This document shows, piece after piece, positions 44,626 through 53,799 of a stretch of 64,000 nt of DNA. The DNA lies in assembly GCF_029846635.1 (NCBI RefSeq), contig NZ_JARVTG010000001.1, forward strand, positions 3,745,001 through 3,809,000, given 5' to 3'. How positions within the stretch are numbered: the stretch's first letter is position 1; the number at the start of each line of letters is the position of its first letter. Source of the DNA: Pokkaliibacter sp. MBI-7. Lineage in GTDB: Bacteria; Pseudomonadota; Gammaproteobacteria; Pseudomonadales; Balneatricaceae. The position numbers and the translations under genes were made by a program. The notes beneath the pieces were generated by a model. The model was not told the origin of the DNA, did not search any database, and saw only the letters and a program-made list of their open reading frames with translations.

Positions 44626-46293
44626 CTAGGAGTTTTGTTTCCAGGCATTGACGATGTGCGTAACAAGACCCGAGGTGCTGGGATCATACCCTTCCAGGCT
44701 TCGATTACCTTGAAGTAGTTCCAGTGTGTCAGAAGCAAGTTTTTTACCCAGTTCAACACCCCACTGATCGAAGGGGTTGATATCCCAAATTACTGACTGA
44801 ACAAAAACCTTGTGCTCATACAACGCAATAAGTGCGCCAAGACTAAAGGGGGTCAGTTCATCAAGAATAATGGTTGAACTGGGTTGGTTGCCTGGGTAGC
44901 GCTTGTAACTGGGCAGGCTGCTGCTTTCGGGTAAGACGCGTTCTCCCAGTGCCAGGAGGCGTGACTGAGCAAAGCAGTTGGCCAGAGCCAGCTCATGTTG
45001 CTGAGTCAGTGAGGGATTGGTGTGCTCGTGATAGCGCATCGCGGGCGCAATAAAATCACAGCTCACACGCTCGGTGCCCTGGTGTAGAAGCTGATAAAAC
45101 GCATGTTGAGCATTCGGGCCCACCTCACCCCAAAGAATAGGGCAGGTTTTGAACGCAACAGACTGCCCTGAACGTGTTACAGACTTGCCGTTGGATTCCA
45201 TTTCTAACTGACTTAAGTAGGTCGGCAGGTACTTTAACCGGCCATCGTAGGGCAGAATGGCATGTGTATTGATCTTCTGGAAATTACTATTCCAGACACC
45301 AATCAGGCCCAGCAACACAGGCAAATTCTGTTGCCAGGGCGTGTTCTGAAACTGCTTGTCCATAAAGTGGGCACCGGCAAGGAGCTGTTTAAAGGCTCGT
45401 ATGCCCAGTTTAAGTGCGATAGGGAAGCCAATGCTTGACCACATGGAGTAGCGTCCCCCCACCCAATCCCAGAAGTACAGCTGATTGGACTCTGGAATCC
45501 CCCAGGCTGACATCTTGTCCTGTTGTGCAGAAATGCCAATAAAGTGACTGGAAAGTACTTTCTCTTTCTCGGGGCATGCCTGAGTGAGCCAGTTGAGTGC
45601 GGTAGCAGCATTCGACAGCGTATCAATGGTGGTAAAGGATTTAGATGAAAGGATGAACAGGGTGGTATGGGGGTTAAGTTTATCTAGCAGAGGTGAAAGC
45701 TGAGTGCCGTCCATTGACGATACAAAATGGATTCGCAGTGGCGTTGGTTCCACGTCTATACAGTCTTCAAGTGCCATGCAGCTCATCATAGGACCAAGGT
45801 CTGAACCTCCAACCCCGATGTTGACTACATCAGTAATGGCATAACCACTAAATCCACGCCACTGACCACTGCGAATGATTTCGGCAAAGCTGTCGATCTT
45901 ATCGAGCTCTGCGGCCACTGGCTGTGAAATATCGTTGCCGTTGTACAGAGTACGATCTGTTGCTGGTGATCGAAGTGCCCAGTGCATCGCAGGGCGATCT
46001 TCAGAGCTGTTCACATGCTCGCCTGAGAACAGCGCAGCAATGCGCTCAGGCAGTTTCTTTTCTTCGGCAAGCCTGAAAAGCAGATCGACTGTTTGTTCCG
46101 TCAACAGTTGCTTGCTGTAGTCAAACAATATAGGAGAGCTGGATACATGGAACTTCTCGAAACGCGCCTGGTCTTGCTCGAACAGCGAATAGATGTGTGA
46201 GGATGCCAATTGATCTGCATGTTCAAGCAAGGCGCTCCAGGAGGGGGAGTCCTGCATATCTGCAAACTGAGTTCTTTCCATGTTACTTACCAT
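44626..46293 (-). CDS. pgi: glucose-6-phosphate isomerase
   Basis: It interconverts glucose-6-phosphate and fructose-6-phosphate, linking glycolysis to sugar-nucleotide supply. The 555-aa protein has the standard signatures: VVNIGVGGSDLGPMM, SKSFTTIDTLSNA, FWDWVGGRYSMWSSIG and near the C-terminus FDQWGVELGKKLA. Length is typical of the bacterial enzyme. The start may be the ATG four codons in (MERTQFADM). It lies between a glycosyltransferase gene and yjbEFGH on the same strand, and pgi is frequent at polysaccharide loci. Confidence 0.95.
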   Translation of the reverse strand: MVSNMERTQFADMQDSPSWSALLEHADQLASSHIYSLFEQDQARFEKFHVSSSPILFDYSKQLLTEQTVDLLFRLAEEKKLPERIAALFSGEHVNSSEDRPAMHWALRSPATDRTLYNGNDISQPVAAELDKIDSFAEIIRSGQWRGFSGYAITDVVNIGVGGSDLGPMMSCMALEDCIDVEPTPLRIHFVSSMDGTQLSPLLDKLNPHTTLFILSSKSFTTIDTLSNAATALNWLTQACPEKEKVLSSHFIGISAQQDKMSAWGIPESNQLYFWDWVGGRYSMWSSIGFPIALKLGIRAFKQLLAGAHFMDKQFQNTPWQQNLPVLLGLIGVWNSNFQKINTHAILPYDGRLKYLPTYLSQLEMESNGKSVTRSGQSVAFKTCPILWGEVGPNAQHAFYQLLHQGTERVSCDFIAPAMRYHEHTNPSLTQQHELALANCFAQSRLLALGERVLPESSSLPSYKRYPGNQPSSTIILDELTPFSLGALIALYEHKVFVQSVIWDINPFDQWGVELGKKLASDTLELLQGNRSLEGYDPSTSGLVTHIVNAWKQNS

Positions 46294-46364
46294 TAATTCC
46301 AGCTCTGATCTTCATTTCAACTTACACGGACAATATAGACGGTAGGTTTGAAGGCTTTGTTGCG

Positions 46365-47513
46365 CTACTTGGTGTCAGTGACGAGAGTGTCCAGCACAGG
46401 TGATTCTTTCAAGGGGGCAAGCAGGTTGATATACGCCTTGATCACACGGTTCACGTCAAAGGACTTCTGCATTTTAATACGCCCTGCTTGTCCAAGCGCT
46501 ATTCGCTCAATGTGAGACATATTAGCAATTTCTGTCAGTGCATCTTTGAGTGACTGAGCATTGCGTGGCTGACATATGAGCCCTGTCAAACCGTGATCAA
46601 CCGCATCCCGGCAGCCAACGGTATCAGTCGTAATGATAGGCTTAGCCATAGCCGCCGCTTCAAGGAGCGAGCGCGGTACTCCCTCGCGGTAGTAAGAGGG
46701 TAAAACAACGCAGTCTGCCTGAGCAATTTTCGGTGCCACATTACTCACACCGCCCAGATAGTTAATGACGCCTTCTTTGTGCCAGGCTTTGATCTGTGAC
46801 TCACTGATACTGTTGGCGCTGCCGGCGTCCACATGGCCTAGCAGCAGAAATTCAACATCCGATCGTTCGGCCTTAAGTTGCCTGGCCGCTTCGACAAACT
46901 CCTCAACACCCTTCATCCGCAACATACGTGCAACCAGAATAAATCTGACGATGCCATCGTTTGGCGCTTCTGTTGGAATGAAGCGGTTCAGATCAATACC
47001 GCTACCCGGTATTCGAGATGTCTTGTCGGCGGCTACATAGCCACGATCAATGAATAGAGTGCGATCATCCTGATTTTGGAACAGCACGTGATGAGCTTTG
47101 GGCTGCGATATCCTGAATAGAAATTGTGCCACCCGATTCATCATTGTTGGCTCAGCAAAAAGCGTTCCTAAACCGGTGATGTTATTGATTGCGGGAATAT
47201 CCAGCCAGTGAGCTGCAAGGGTGCCATAAACATTGGGTTTGGGTGTGAAGTTGAGCACAGCCTGTGGCTGGCGCTGACGAAACAAGCAGAATAACTCCCT
47301 GCAAGCGATAAGATCTTTAAGCGGGTTGCCACCCCGCCGATGCATATGCAAGGTATGATGCCGCTGGCTGATTGCTTGCAGCTTGACGGTGTAATCATCT
47401 TCAGGTGCTACCGTCTCAACCTCCCAGCCTGCCTCCTGTAAATCCAGGATCAGACCTTGATGGAAGTTGAATAAGTACCAAGACGTATTGGCAATCATTA
47501 GGCAACGATTCAC
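46365..47513 (-). CDS. GT4 family glycosyltransferase
   Basis: This 382-aa cytoplasmic glycosyltransferase of GT-B fold begins MNRCLMIANTSWYLFNFHQG, as in the PglA/WbnK-type group that adds hexoses or N-acetylgalactosamine to lipid-linked glycans. It has NNITGLGTLFAEP, FILVARMLRMKGVEEFVEA and the donor-site block LPSYYREGVPRSLLEAAAMAKP. It is 71 bp upstream of pgi on the same strand and divergent from the detached RgpF/HAD-associated gene at 47751. The donor sugar is not identifiable. Confidence 0.87.
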   Translation of the reverse strand: MNRCLMIANTSWYLFNFHQGLILDLQEAGWEVETVAPEDDYTVKLQAISQRHHTLHMHRRGGNPLKDLIACRELFCLFRQRQPQAVLNFTPKPNVYGTLAAHWLDIPAINNITGLGTLFAEPTMMNRVAQFLFRISQPKAHHVLFQNQDDRTLFIDRGYVAADKTSRIPGSGIDLNRFIPTEAPNDGIVRFILVARMLRMKGVEEFVEAARQLKAERSDVEFLLLGHVDAGSANSISESQIKAWHKEGVINYLGGVSNVAPKIAQADCVVLPSYYREGVPRSLLEAAAMAKPIITTDTVGCRDAVDHGLTGLICQPRNAQSLKDALTEIANMSHIERIALGQAGRIKMQKSFDVNRVIKAYINLLAPLKESPVLDTLVTDTK

Positions 47514-47750
47514 GCTAATCCTTAAGCTGGTCTGGTAACACAGAAGTTATGCAAGCGGTCATCTTTATTGTTGGTATCCTTTCCAGCAGCACGGATGGAG
47601 ATTCTGTGTTAGATGCATGGCTTGTCTCAAGTGAGACTCTGAGCACTCCGGTGTCGAAGATCAACCCGGGCGGTTCAGTTATGTGAGGCAGGGAGCCATC
47701 ATAAACCACTTTGCAGGAAAAGTAGCAAGCACGTAGTTTTTTGCTCCCAA

Positions 47751-48875
47751 ATGTTATCTAAATGGGAAGTTGTCTCATTTGTCGATGAGGTTTTTCTCTC
47801 ATCGAAGTTATGTTTAGCGACTAAGGAATACAAGGTGAGTTTGTCGAAGCAGCAGCTGCAAGATTTTGGTGTCTGTTTTATTGGTCCTGTATTGGCGCAT
47901 TATTTCCGTTGGCTGGGGGAGCAGGTGAGTCAGTATGGTGTTGACAACCTGCTTTTTCTTGCGCGTGAGGGGTATTTTTTGCAGCAAGGGTATGAGCGGC
48001 TGCGGTATCAGGGGTTGGTTCCGGATGTCCAGACCCACTATCTGCTGGCTTCACGTACCTTCCTATATCGGGCCATGCTAGATCGCCCTGAATGCTGGGA
48101 ACTGGCCCTGCAGGGAGCATTTAGCGGTAATCTAAAACAGCTGTGTGAGAAGCGGCTGGGGCTGATGAATTCAGAGGTAGACAGCATCTTCAGTCCTGCG
48201 CAAAAGGCAATGGAAGTTGTCTTGCCTGATGATAAAGAAAAAGTAATACGTGTATTCAAAGAGCATGTTTCTCAACTTGCTGCTTGTGCTCAGCCTACCC
48301 GAGATGCCTACTTGCGCTATTCCGCACCTCTGCTGTCATCACCTGACTCAGCGCTGGTCGACTTGGGTTATAGCGGTACTATTCAAAAGCTGATAACGCT
48401 GTTGCATGGTGCTGATACACGAGGCTTTTACTGGATAGCGACTCGTGCCGGTGAGGTCGAGGTCGGTCAATGCCGGGCTAGAATGCTCGGCGCGCTAAAA
48501 GAAGGAGTTGCTCTAGGGCAGGGTTACATACCGTTGGACCGCTCGCTGTTCCTTGAGGCTGTATTGACCTCTCCCAATGGCCAGCTGAAAAATATGTCAG
48601 TTGATTCATCAGGGAAAATACAGATGACCTACGGTGGATTAACGCATGTACAGCGTCATTTTCATGAGGTCGAAGTGATCATGGCAGGAGCCATGAGCTA
48701 TGCAGAGGACATGTTGCGATCTGAGGCGGTAGTGACTGGGCAGGATGTGGAAAATATGTATGCTGCAATGATTAAAAGCTTTAGTAACCTGCCTGCAGAA
48801 TTGAAAAGATTATTTGATATTGATGATGATAATGCCGGACTTGGTGTGATCAATCCGCTGACAATCTTCGCATGA
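47751..48875 (+). CDS. stand-alone HAD-associated glycan domain protein
   Basis: This 374-aa protein has no transport signal. It resembles the C-terminal domain that follows the HAD domain in large RgpF-type glycan proteins, with FIGPVLAHYFRWLGEQV and LLFLAREGYFLQQGYERL, then ALVDLGYSGTIQKLI and an ISHLHG-like GFYWIAT segment. Here it stands as a separate gene directly before an RgpF-HAD protein gene (70 bp gap, same strand). The ATG at 47751 has no ribosome site. A GTG at 47835 with AAGGA upstream is an alternative and would give 346 aa. The function is unknown, and an interaction with the next protein is likely. Confidence 0.65.
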   Translation: MLSKWEVVSFVDEVFLSSKLCLATKEYKVSLSKQQLQDFGVCFIGPVLAHYFRWLGEQVSQYGVDNLLFLAREGYFLQQGYERLRYQGLVPDVQTHYLLASRTFLYRAMLDRPECWELALQGAFSGNLKQLCEKRLGLMNSEVDSIFSPAQKAMEVVLPDDKEKVIRVFKEHVSQLAACAQPTRDAYLRYSAPLLSSPDSALVDLGYSGTIQKLITLLHGADTRGFYWIATRAGEVEVGQCRARMLGALKEGVALGQGYIPLDRSLFLEAVLTSPNGQLKNMSVDSSGKIQMTYGGLTHVQRHFHEVEVIMAGAMSYAEDMLRSEAVVTGQDVENMYAAMIKSFSNLPAELKRLFDIDDDNAGLGVINPLTIFA

Positions 48876-48945
48876 ATGAAAATAATTGAAGTGAAAATAT
48901 ATTGCCCTATTTAATGGCTGTTTCACAAAAGAAAGGGTTTTTCTG

Positions 48946-50958
48946 GTGTCACGGAAAGTATTGGAAAAAAAGCTCAAAGATTACCTGCGTAAGCGTAACC
49001 CTCAGGCATTGCGGTTTCTGGTCAAGGTTAAACAGCAATGGCGCAAAAAAAAGCTACAGCAGCAGTTTAAAGCAATACAGGTCAGGTCTGATGCCGGAGA
49101 TGCAGCATTGTTAGAGCAAGCGACACGGGACCGCTTATTTGACTTTGAATGGTATAACAGTAGAAGCCTCCATCAGTTTGGTGATGTATCTTCCGCATTC
49201 ACAGATTTTTGCAGAAAGTCTCGGTATTCCAATATTTCTGCTTCCGCGAAATTCGATACTGAAGACTATATGCGGCGTAACCTGGATGTGTACTTTTCTG
49301 GTATCGGTGCGCTAGAACATTATCTGTACGCCGGTCAGCAAGAAGGCAGGGAGATCCAAGGTGTCAAACAGCTCTGGCAACCTTCACATGTGCTTCCCAT
49401 CGATCTGGCTGATAATAGCTATAAAAATATGCGCATAGCCCTTTGTCTGCATATTTATTACAAAGACTTTATTGAGCGCTTTGCCAGTCTGTTAAGTAGT
49501 TTACCAATAAAGGCTGATATTTATGTCAGTGTTGCAGATGCTTCTTGGTCAGGAGAGGTAAAGTCAGCATTTGGAAAATGTCCAGAGGCGGGAGATATTC
49601 ATTGTGTAGTTTCACCCAATCGCGGAAGAAACTTTGGTCCATTACTGGTGGAGTTTAGTGAAAAGCTTAAAGGCTATGATCTGGTAGGTCATCTGCACTC
49701 CAAAAAGTCTCTTTATTCAGGCCGTGAGCAGACGCAATGGTCAGACTATCTGAATGAATATTTGTTAGGTGATGCTGGCGTTATACGTGGTATTTTGCAG
49801 TTGTTTGCTCATAACGCAGATTTGGGAATGTACTTTCCTACCTCTTACTGGCTAATGCCAAGCTGGGTAAATCATTGGACAATGAACAAACAGGCAGCCA
49901 GAAGCTATCTGGAAAAGTGGAATATCGCTCTGGAGGAGGATTTCCTGGCCTATCCTGTTGGAGGAATGTTTTGGGCACGCCCAGCTGCTCTGCAGCAGCT
50001 GTTTGATCAGACATGGTCATACAGCGATTTTCCAGAAGAGCCGCTGGCCAATGATGGTTCCGAGCTGCATGCGCTGGAACGTCTTCTACCTCTGCTCGTG
50101 AAACATAATGGCTACAAGCCATTTTTCTATCATCCACCGACAGGGCAGTTCACTCTCGATAAAGGCTACATCTATACACAGTATCATCAGCCTCTCAGTG
50201 AATATGCCAATCAGCTGCACAATGTAGATATAGCCAGTTTTGATCTGTTTGATACGTTACTACAGCGTCGCTATTACCAGCCAGATTATGCAAAGCTCAA
50301 GGTAGGCCAGCAGTTGTTTGCCGCAGGCGTTGTACCGAGTGCCCAGCAGTTCGTGGCAGAGCGTAATCAAGCCGAGTTCGAGTGCCGGCAGTCACGTCAG
50401 TTCGCTGGCGACGTTGGGTTGATCGAGGTTTATCAACGTCTGGCTAAGACCTTGAATTTACCAGCCGATGCAGTAGCCATGTCTGAACTAGAGTTTGAAA
50501 TGGATCTGGAGGAGTGCCTGCCGAAAGAGGAGGTGGTGACGCTGTTCAACTCATTGATTGAAAGCGGAAAAAAAGTGTTTCTGGTGTCTGATACCTATTA
50601 TTCCAGCTCTCAGATAGAGCGGTTGCTGTATCACATCGGTGCCCGGCACCCAGATCAAATGTGGGTTTCCAGCGAAAATGGGTTGAGGAAGGATAACGGT
50701 AGTTTATGGCGTGAGCTGGCAGAAAAAACCATTGATAAAGGCATCAAGGTCGCTCATATCGGTGATAACGTCGTTGCGGATGCTCAAATTCCGGGAGACT
50801 TCGGCTTTCAGAGCCTGCACATTCTTAATCCGATGGATAAATGGAAGGCAATGGGTCTGCCAGGCGGGTTCACTCATGGCGAAATGAATGAGCTGGAAAT
50901 TAAAAAGTGGGGGCGACTGATATGTGCAAACGGGCGTTATCCTTTACTTAAGCATTAA
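48946..50958 (+). CDS. RgpF-type glycan synthesis protein with HAD phosphatase-like domain
   Basis: This 670-aa cytoplasmic protein starts at a GTG. Residues 1-150 are charged and helical. About 155-410 form the RgpF (rhamnan synthesis F) domain, with IALCLHIYYKDFIERF, VSPNRGRNFGPLLVEF, DLVGHLHSKKSLYSG and FYHPPTGQFTLDKGYIY. About 430-660 form a HAD-like domain with ASFDLFDTLLQRR (nucleophile aspartate), VFLVSDTYYSSSQIERLL and HIGDNVVADAQIPGDFGF. RgpF proteins act in rhamnose-rich polysaccharide synthesis. A paralogue on the opposite strand at 62616-64000 shares both domains. The gene is convergent with the RTX protease gene. Confidence 0.82.
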   Translation: MSRKVLEKKLKDYLRKRNPQALRFLVKVKQQWRKKKLQQQFKAIQVRSDAGDAALLEQATRDRLFDFEWYNSRSLHQFGDVSSAFTDFCRKSRYSNISASAKFDTEDYMRRNLDVYFSGIGALEHYLYAGQQEGREIQGVKQLWQPSHVLPIDLADNSYKNMRIALCLHIYYKDFIERFASLLSSLPIKADIYVSVADASWSGEVKSAFGKCPEAGDIHCVVSPNRGRNFGPLLVEFSEKLKGYDLVGHLHSKKSLYSGREQTQWSDYLNEYLLGDAGVIRGILQLFAHNADLGMYFPTSYWLMPSWVNHWTMNKQAARSYLEKWNIALEEDFLAYPVGGMFWARPAALQQLFDQTWSYSDFPEEPLANDGSELHALERLLPLLVKHNGYKPFFYHPPTGQFTLDKGYIYTQYHQPLSEYANQLHNVDIASFDLFDTLLQRRYYQPDYAKLKVGQQLFAAGVVPSAQQFVAERNQAEFECRQSRQFAGDVGLIEVYQRLAKTLNLPADAVAMSELEFEMDLEECLPKEEVVTLFNSLIESGKKVFLVSDTYYSSSQIERLLYHIGARHPDQMWVSSENGLRKDNGSLWRELAEKTIDKGIKVAHIGDNVVADAQIPGDFGFQSLHILNPMDKWKAMGLPGGFTHGEMNELEIKKWGRLICANGRYPLLKH

Positions 50959-50997
50959 AGTGGTTAGTTAATAGCGTATTCATCCAGTTTATAGATT

Positions 50998-51025
50998 AAT
51001 CAACGGCACCGAGGTGCCGTTGATT
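50998..51025. terminator. terminator shared by the RgpF-HAD and RTX protease genes
   Basis: A 13-bp stem (AATCAACGGCACC / GGTGCCGTTGATT) with a 2-nt apparent loop lies between convergent genes. A near-copy lies after the second RTX gene (53758-53787). Confidence 0.8.
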
Positions 51026-51039
51026 ATCTGGCAGTGATG

Positions 51040-53412
51040 TTACGCAGCAGCGCTGTTCCAGTTTGCTGAGATCACGGTGTCCAAGCCTGCATAGTCAGCA
51101 TTGTTCAGTGTCATTTCCCCGGTGGCAGGCGGATTGAAGGCCGCCATGGCATTGACCAGATTGTCGATCTGAGAAGACAGCAGGATGTCACCAGAGGCTG
51201 TCTGGAACTGATCGATCTGAGCCTGACTGTCCTGATACCAGTTCTGCAGGGTAGAGCTGTCTGAGGTGCCGATGATCGAGACCAGCAGATTGTCGCCCTG
51301 GCGAGTGAACCACAACTGATCGCTGGCAATATCATTACCGAACAGCAGCGTGTCTGTGGCGTCAGAGGCGTCGAAGTTATTGATCGTATCCTGTCCATCA
51401 CCACGACCGAAGACGTAGGTATCGTTACCTTCGCCACCCACCAGATGATCATTGCCTGCGCCGCCTATCAGGCGGTCATCACCATTCTGACCGAACAGCT
51501 GATCGATGCCATCACCCCCATTCAGTACATCGTTACCGTCACCGCCGATCAGGCGGTCATTACCGTCCTGACCGACCAGCTGATCATTCCCCGTTTCACC
51601 ATACAGGGTGTCGTTGCCGGCACCACCGATCAGGCGGTCATTACCCGCACCGCCGACCAGCGTGTCAGCCCCTTCCTGACCATAGAGGGTATCGTTGCCG
51701 TCACCGCCATTAAGCAGATCGTTACCCGCGCCGCCGACCAGTGTATCAGCGCCTTCCTGACCGTAGAGGTTGTCGTCACCGTCACCGCCATTGAGCAGAT
51801 CGTTGCCCAGCCCACCAATCAGGCGGTCCGCACCCTTGTCGCCATACAGGTTGTCATCACCTTCACCGCCGTTGAGGAAGTCGTTGCTGTCTCCGCCAAT
51901 CAGGCGATCGTTGCCTTCCTGACCATAAAGTGCATCCTCTCCGTTTTCACCGTTGAGTACGTCATTACCCGCTCCACCGATCAGGCGATCATTGCCGTCC
52001 TGACCATAGAGGAAGTCATTGCCATCCATGCCCTGCAGCTGGTCATTGCCTGCACCGCCAATCAGAAGATCATTGCCATTGCCGCCCACCAGGGTGTCAT
52101 TGCCGTCTTCTCCACGCAGGGTGTCGTCACCCTCGCCGCCGTTGAGCAGATCGTTACCCTGACCACCCACCAGAGTATCGTTCCCTTCCTGACCAAAGAG
52201 GGTATCGTTGCCGTCTCCGCCATTAAGCAAGTCATTACCCAAACCACCGACCAGGCGGTCATTACCCGCTTCGCCGTACAGGGAGTCGTTCCCTTCATCA
52301 CCCTGCAGGGTATCGTCGCCCACGCCGCCAACCAGGCGGTCATTGCCTAAACCACCGATCAGTACATCGTTGCCCTCATTGCCGAGCAGGGTATCGTCCC
52401 CTGCGTTGCCGGTGAGGACATTGCGCAAGGCATTACCGATCAGGCGGTCGTTGCCGCTGCCACCGATGGCATTTTCGATATCTACATTGAAGGCGATACC
52501 CAGATTATTACTGCCATCATACAGGTCATCATCAAGGTAGCCTGCGTTGGATTCGACCTGATAATAGATAGAGCTAAGAGTGCCCTGGTGCAAATCAATG
52601 ACAGAACCATCACTGAAGTTGCTGATAGAAATAGTATCGTTGCCACCCGCATCCCAAATAGTTTCAATAAAAGGGGTGCTGGGATCAAAGGTATAGACAT
52701 CATTACCTGCGTGGTAAGACATGTTGGCACCATACAGATACTGAATGGCTGCGATGTCGTAGATCATGGGAGTCGAAGGCTGAACATAACCATAGCTTCC
52801 AGAGTTGTCATAAACCCAGCCATTGGGATGTTCGTTGTAAGACATCACAGTAGTACTGAGGTCATACCCAGCTGTATTGCCTTCGCCTTCGGGATGATTA
52901 AGGCCCAGAGCATGGCCAATTTCATGGATAAGGGTCAACGAGCCAAGATGTCCGGATGTCAGGTCGGTACCGCTCCAGATATCCTGGGCAGGATTCAACC
53001 ATACATCTCCACTCCAGCTCGGGTAGTTGGGGAAGTACGCCCAGGCAAGAGAGTCACTGTCCATAAGGTCGTAATACGCTACACGTATATCGCCGACAGT
53101 AGTCGGACTCTCATTCACCTTGGTAAAGGTGATATTGGCAACGTTGGACCAGGTTGTCAGTGCGGCAGTAAAGGCATTGGCCACTTCACTATTTACGGGG
53201 GTCATGAAGGTAGGCTCATCACCCAGCGGGTAGTCGGGCCAAGAAGCATTGGCACCTGGGATGCTATAGGTAATAGTGGCACCCGTGCCCTGAGCCCCTC
53301 CCCATTTGTAAGTGAATTCGTTTTCTAAAAGTGCATTGATATAACTGGCTGTATTACTCCCATCGACAGAGGAGTAGGTGTTGGTTCCAGTTGAATTATT
53401 AGCAGTGGTCAT
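51040..53412 (-). CDS. serralysin-like RTX metalloprotease secreted by type I system
   Basis: This 790-aa protein has no signal peptide, as expected for type I secretion. Residues 1-250 are a metzincin protease domain with the zinc site HEIGHALGLNH (163-173) and the Met-turn segment TTVMSYNEH. Then STPMIYDIAAIQYLYG leads into about 20 RTX calcium-binding nonapeptide repeats (GGxGNDxLxG type, about 330-690). The C-terminal part resembles haemolysin-associated calcium-binding modules (FGRGDGQDTINNFD) and ends in a presumed secretion signal (VISANWNSAAA). GAGAGGGA precedes the ATG. It is last on the minus strand after hlyB, hlyD and a related RTX gene. Its last 1.43 kb is nearly identical in DNA to that gene. 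Confidence 0.9.
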   Translation of the reverse strand: MTTANNSTGTNTYSSVDGSNTASYINALLENEFTYKWGGAQGTGATITYSIPGANASWPDYPLGDEPTFMTPVNSEVANAFTAALTTWSNVANITFTKVNESPTTVGDIRVAYYDLMDSDSLAWAYFPNYPSWSGDVWLNPAQDIWSGTDLTSGHLGSLTLIHEIGHALGLNHPEGEGNTAGYDLSTTVMSYNEHPNGWVYDNSGSYGYVQPSTPMIYDIAAIQYLYGANMSYHAGNDVYTFDPSTPFIETIWDAGGNDTISISNFSDGSVIDLHQGTLSSIYYQVESNAGYLDDDLYDGSNNLGIAFNVDIENAIGGSGNDRLIGNALRNVLTGNAGDDTLLGNEGNDVLIGGLGNDRLVGGVGDDTLQGDEGNDSLYGEAGNDRLVGGLGNDLLNGGDGNDTLFGQEGNDTLVGGQGNDLLNGGEGDDTLRGEDGNDTLVGGNGNDLLIGGAGNDQLQGMDGNDFLYGQDGNDRLIGGAGNDVLNGENGEDALYGQEGNDRLIGGDSNDFLNGGEGDDNLYGDKGADRLIGGLGNDLLNGGDGDDNLYGQEGADTLVGGAGNDLLNGGDGNDTLYGQEGADTLVGGAGNDRLIGGAGNDTLYGETGNDQLVGQDGNDRLIGGDGNDVLNGGDGIDQLFGQNGDDRLIGGAGNDHLVGGEGNDTYVFGRGDGQDTINNFDASDATDTLLFGNDIASDQLWFTRQGDNLLVSIIGTSDSSTLQNWYQDSQAQIDQFQTASGDILLSSQIDNLVNAMAAFNPPATGEMTLNNADYAGLDTVISANWNSAAA
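51070..52500 (-). repeat. long direct repeat, copy A (RTX repeats and C-terminus)
   Basis: About 1,430 bp match 53830-55260 base for base by eye. I see one difference (52456 versus 55216). The match covers the RTX nonapeptides and C-terminal module. Flanks diverge at once beyond 52500 and within a few bases before 51070. Confidence 0.9.
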
Positions 53413-53509
53413 AGTTCCCTCTCGAACATATTTACGGTACTACAGCAAAACACTTAAAGAGTGAGTTAGGCAGTGGTATTGATCCCGCTCACGGCATACC
53501 GTTTCTAAA

Positions 53510-53700
53510 CCGGCGTAGCCAGTGTTACGTCGGGCCAGTTCTCCTGTGGCGGCGGCTTAAACGCTGCCATGGTGTTACTCTGGTTATCGATTTGGGAGGA
53601 TTACAGTACATCACGTGGCTACATTGAATTGAGCCAACTGTGCCTGACTGCCCTTATACCTGTTCAGAAGTCTTAACTATCAGAGGTGCCGATGAGCTTT
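53510..53700 (-). pseudogene. decayed remnant of an RTX C-terminal tail
   Basis: Read on the minus strand, this stretch translates to IGTSDS, then after frame changes QAQLAQFNVAT and DVL*SSQIDNQSNTMAAFKPP. These line up with the tail of both RTX proteins (SQAQIDQFQTASGDILLSSQIDNLVNAMAAFNPP, given here in two parts: SQAQIDQFQTASGD and SSQIDNLVNAMAAFNPP). Stops and frameshifts show it is not expressed. It fills most of the 387-bp gap between the two RTX genes. Confidence 0.75.
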
Positions 53701-53757
53701 GTAGTTTCTCTGGGCTTTCACGGCATCCACATCAATCTCTCAAATATATGTTTTTAT

Positions 53758-53787
53758 AAATAAACGGCACCGAGGTGCCGTTTATTT
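53758..53787 (-). terminator. terminator of the second RTX gene
   Basis: A 14-bp stem (AAATAAACGGCACC / GGTGCCGTTTATTT) lies just after the stop codon and is followed by a T- and A-rich tail on the minus strand. It is a near-copy of the hairpin at 50998-51025. Confidence 0.75.
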
Positions 53788-53799
53788 ATCTAGGCACTG

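Noticed and set aside
51445..52350. 301-codon plus-strand open frame opposite the RTX repeats, with an identical copy at 54205-55110
   Set aside because: It is the reverse image of the regular RTX coding repeats. The product is a monotonous Ile/Val/Thr/Ala repeat, and there is no ribosome site or independent evidence.
51600..52400. Regular short repeats resembling a CRISPR-like array
   Set aside because: The periodicity is the 27-bp or 54-bp nonapeptide coding period of an RTX gene, and repeats are imperfect with no spacer structure.
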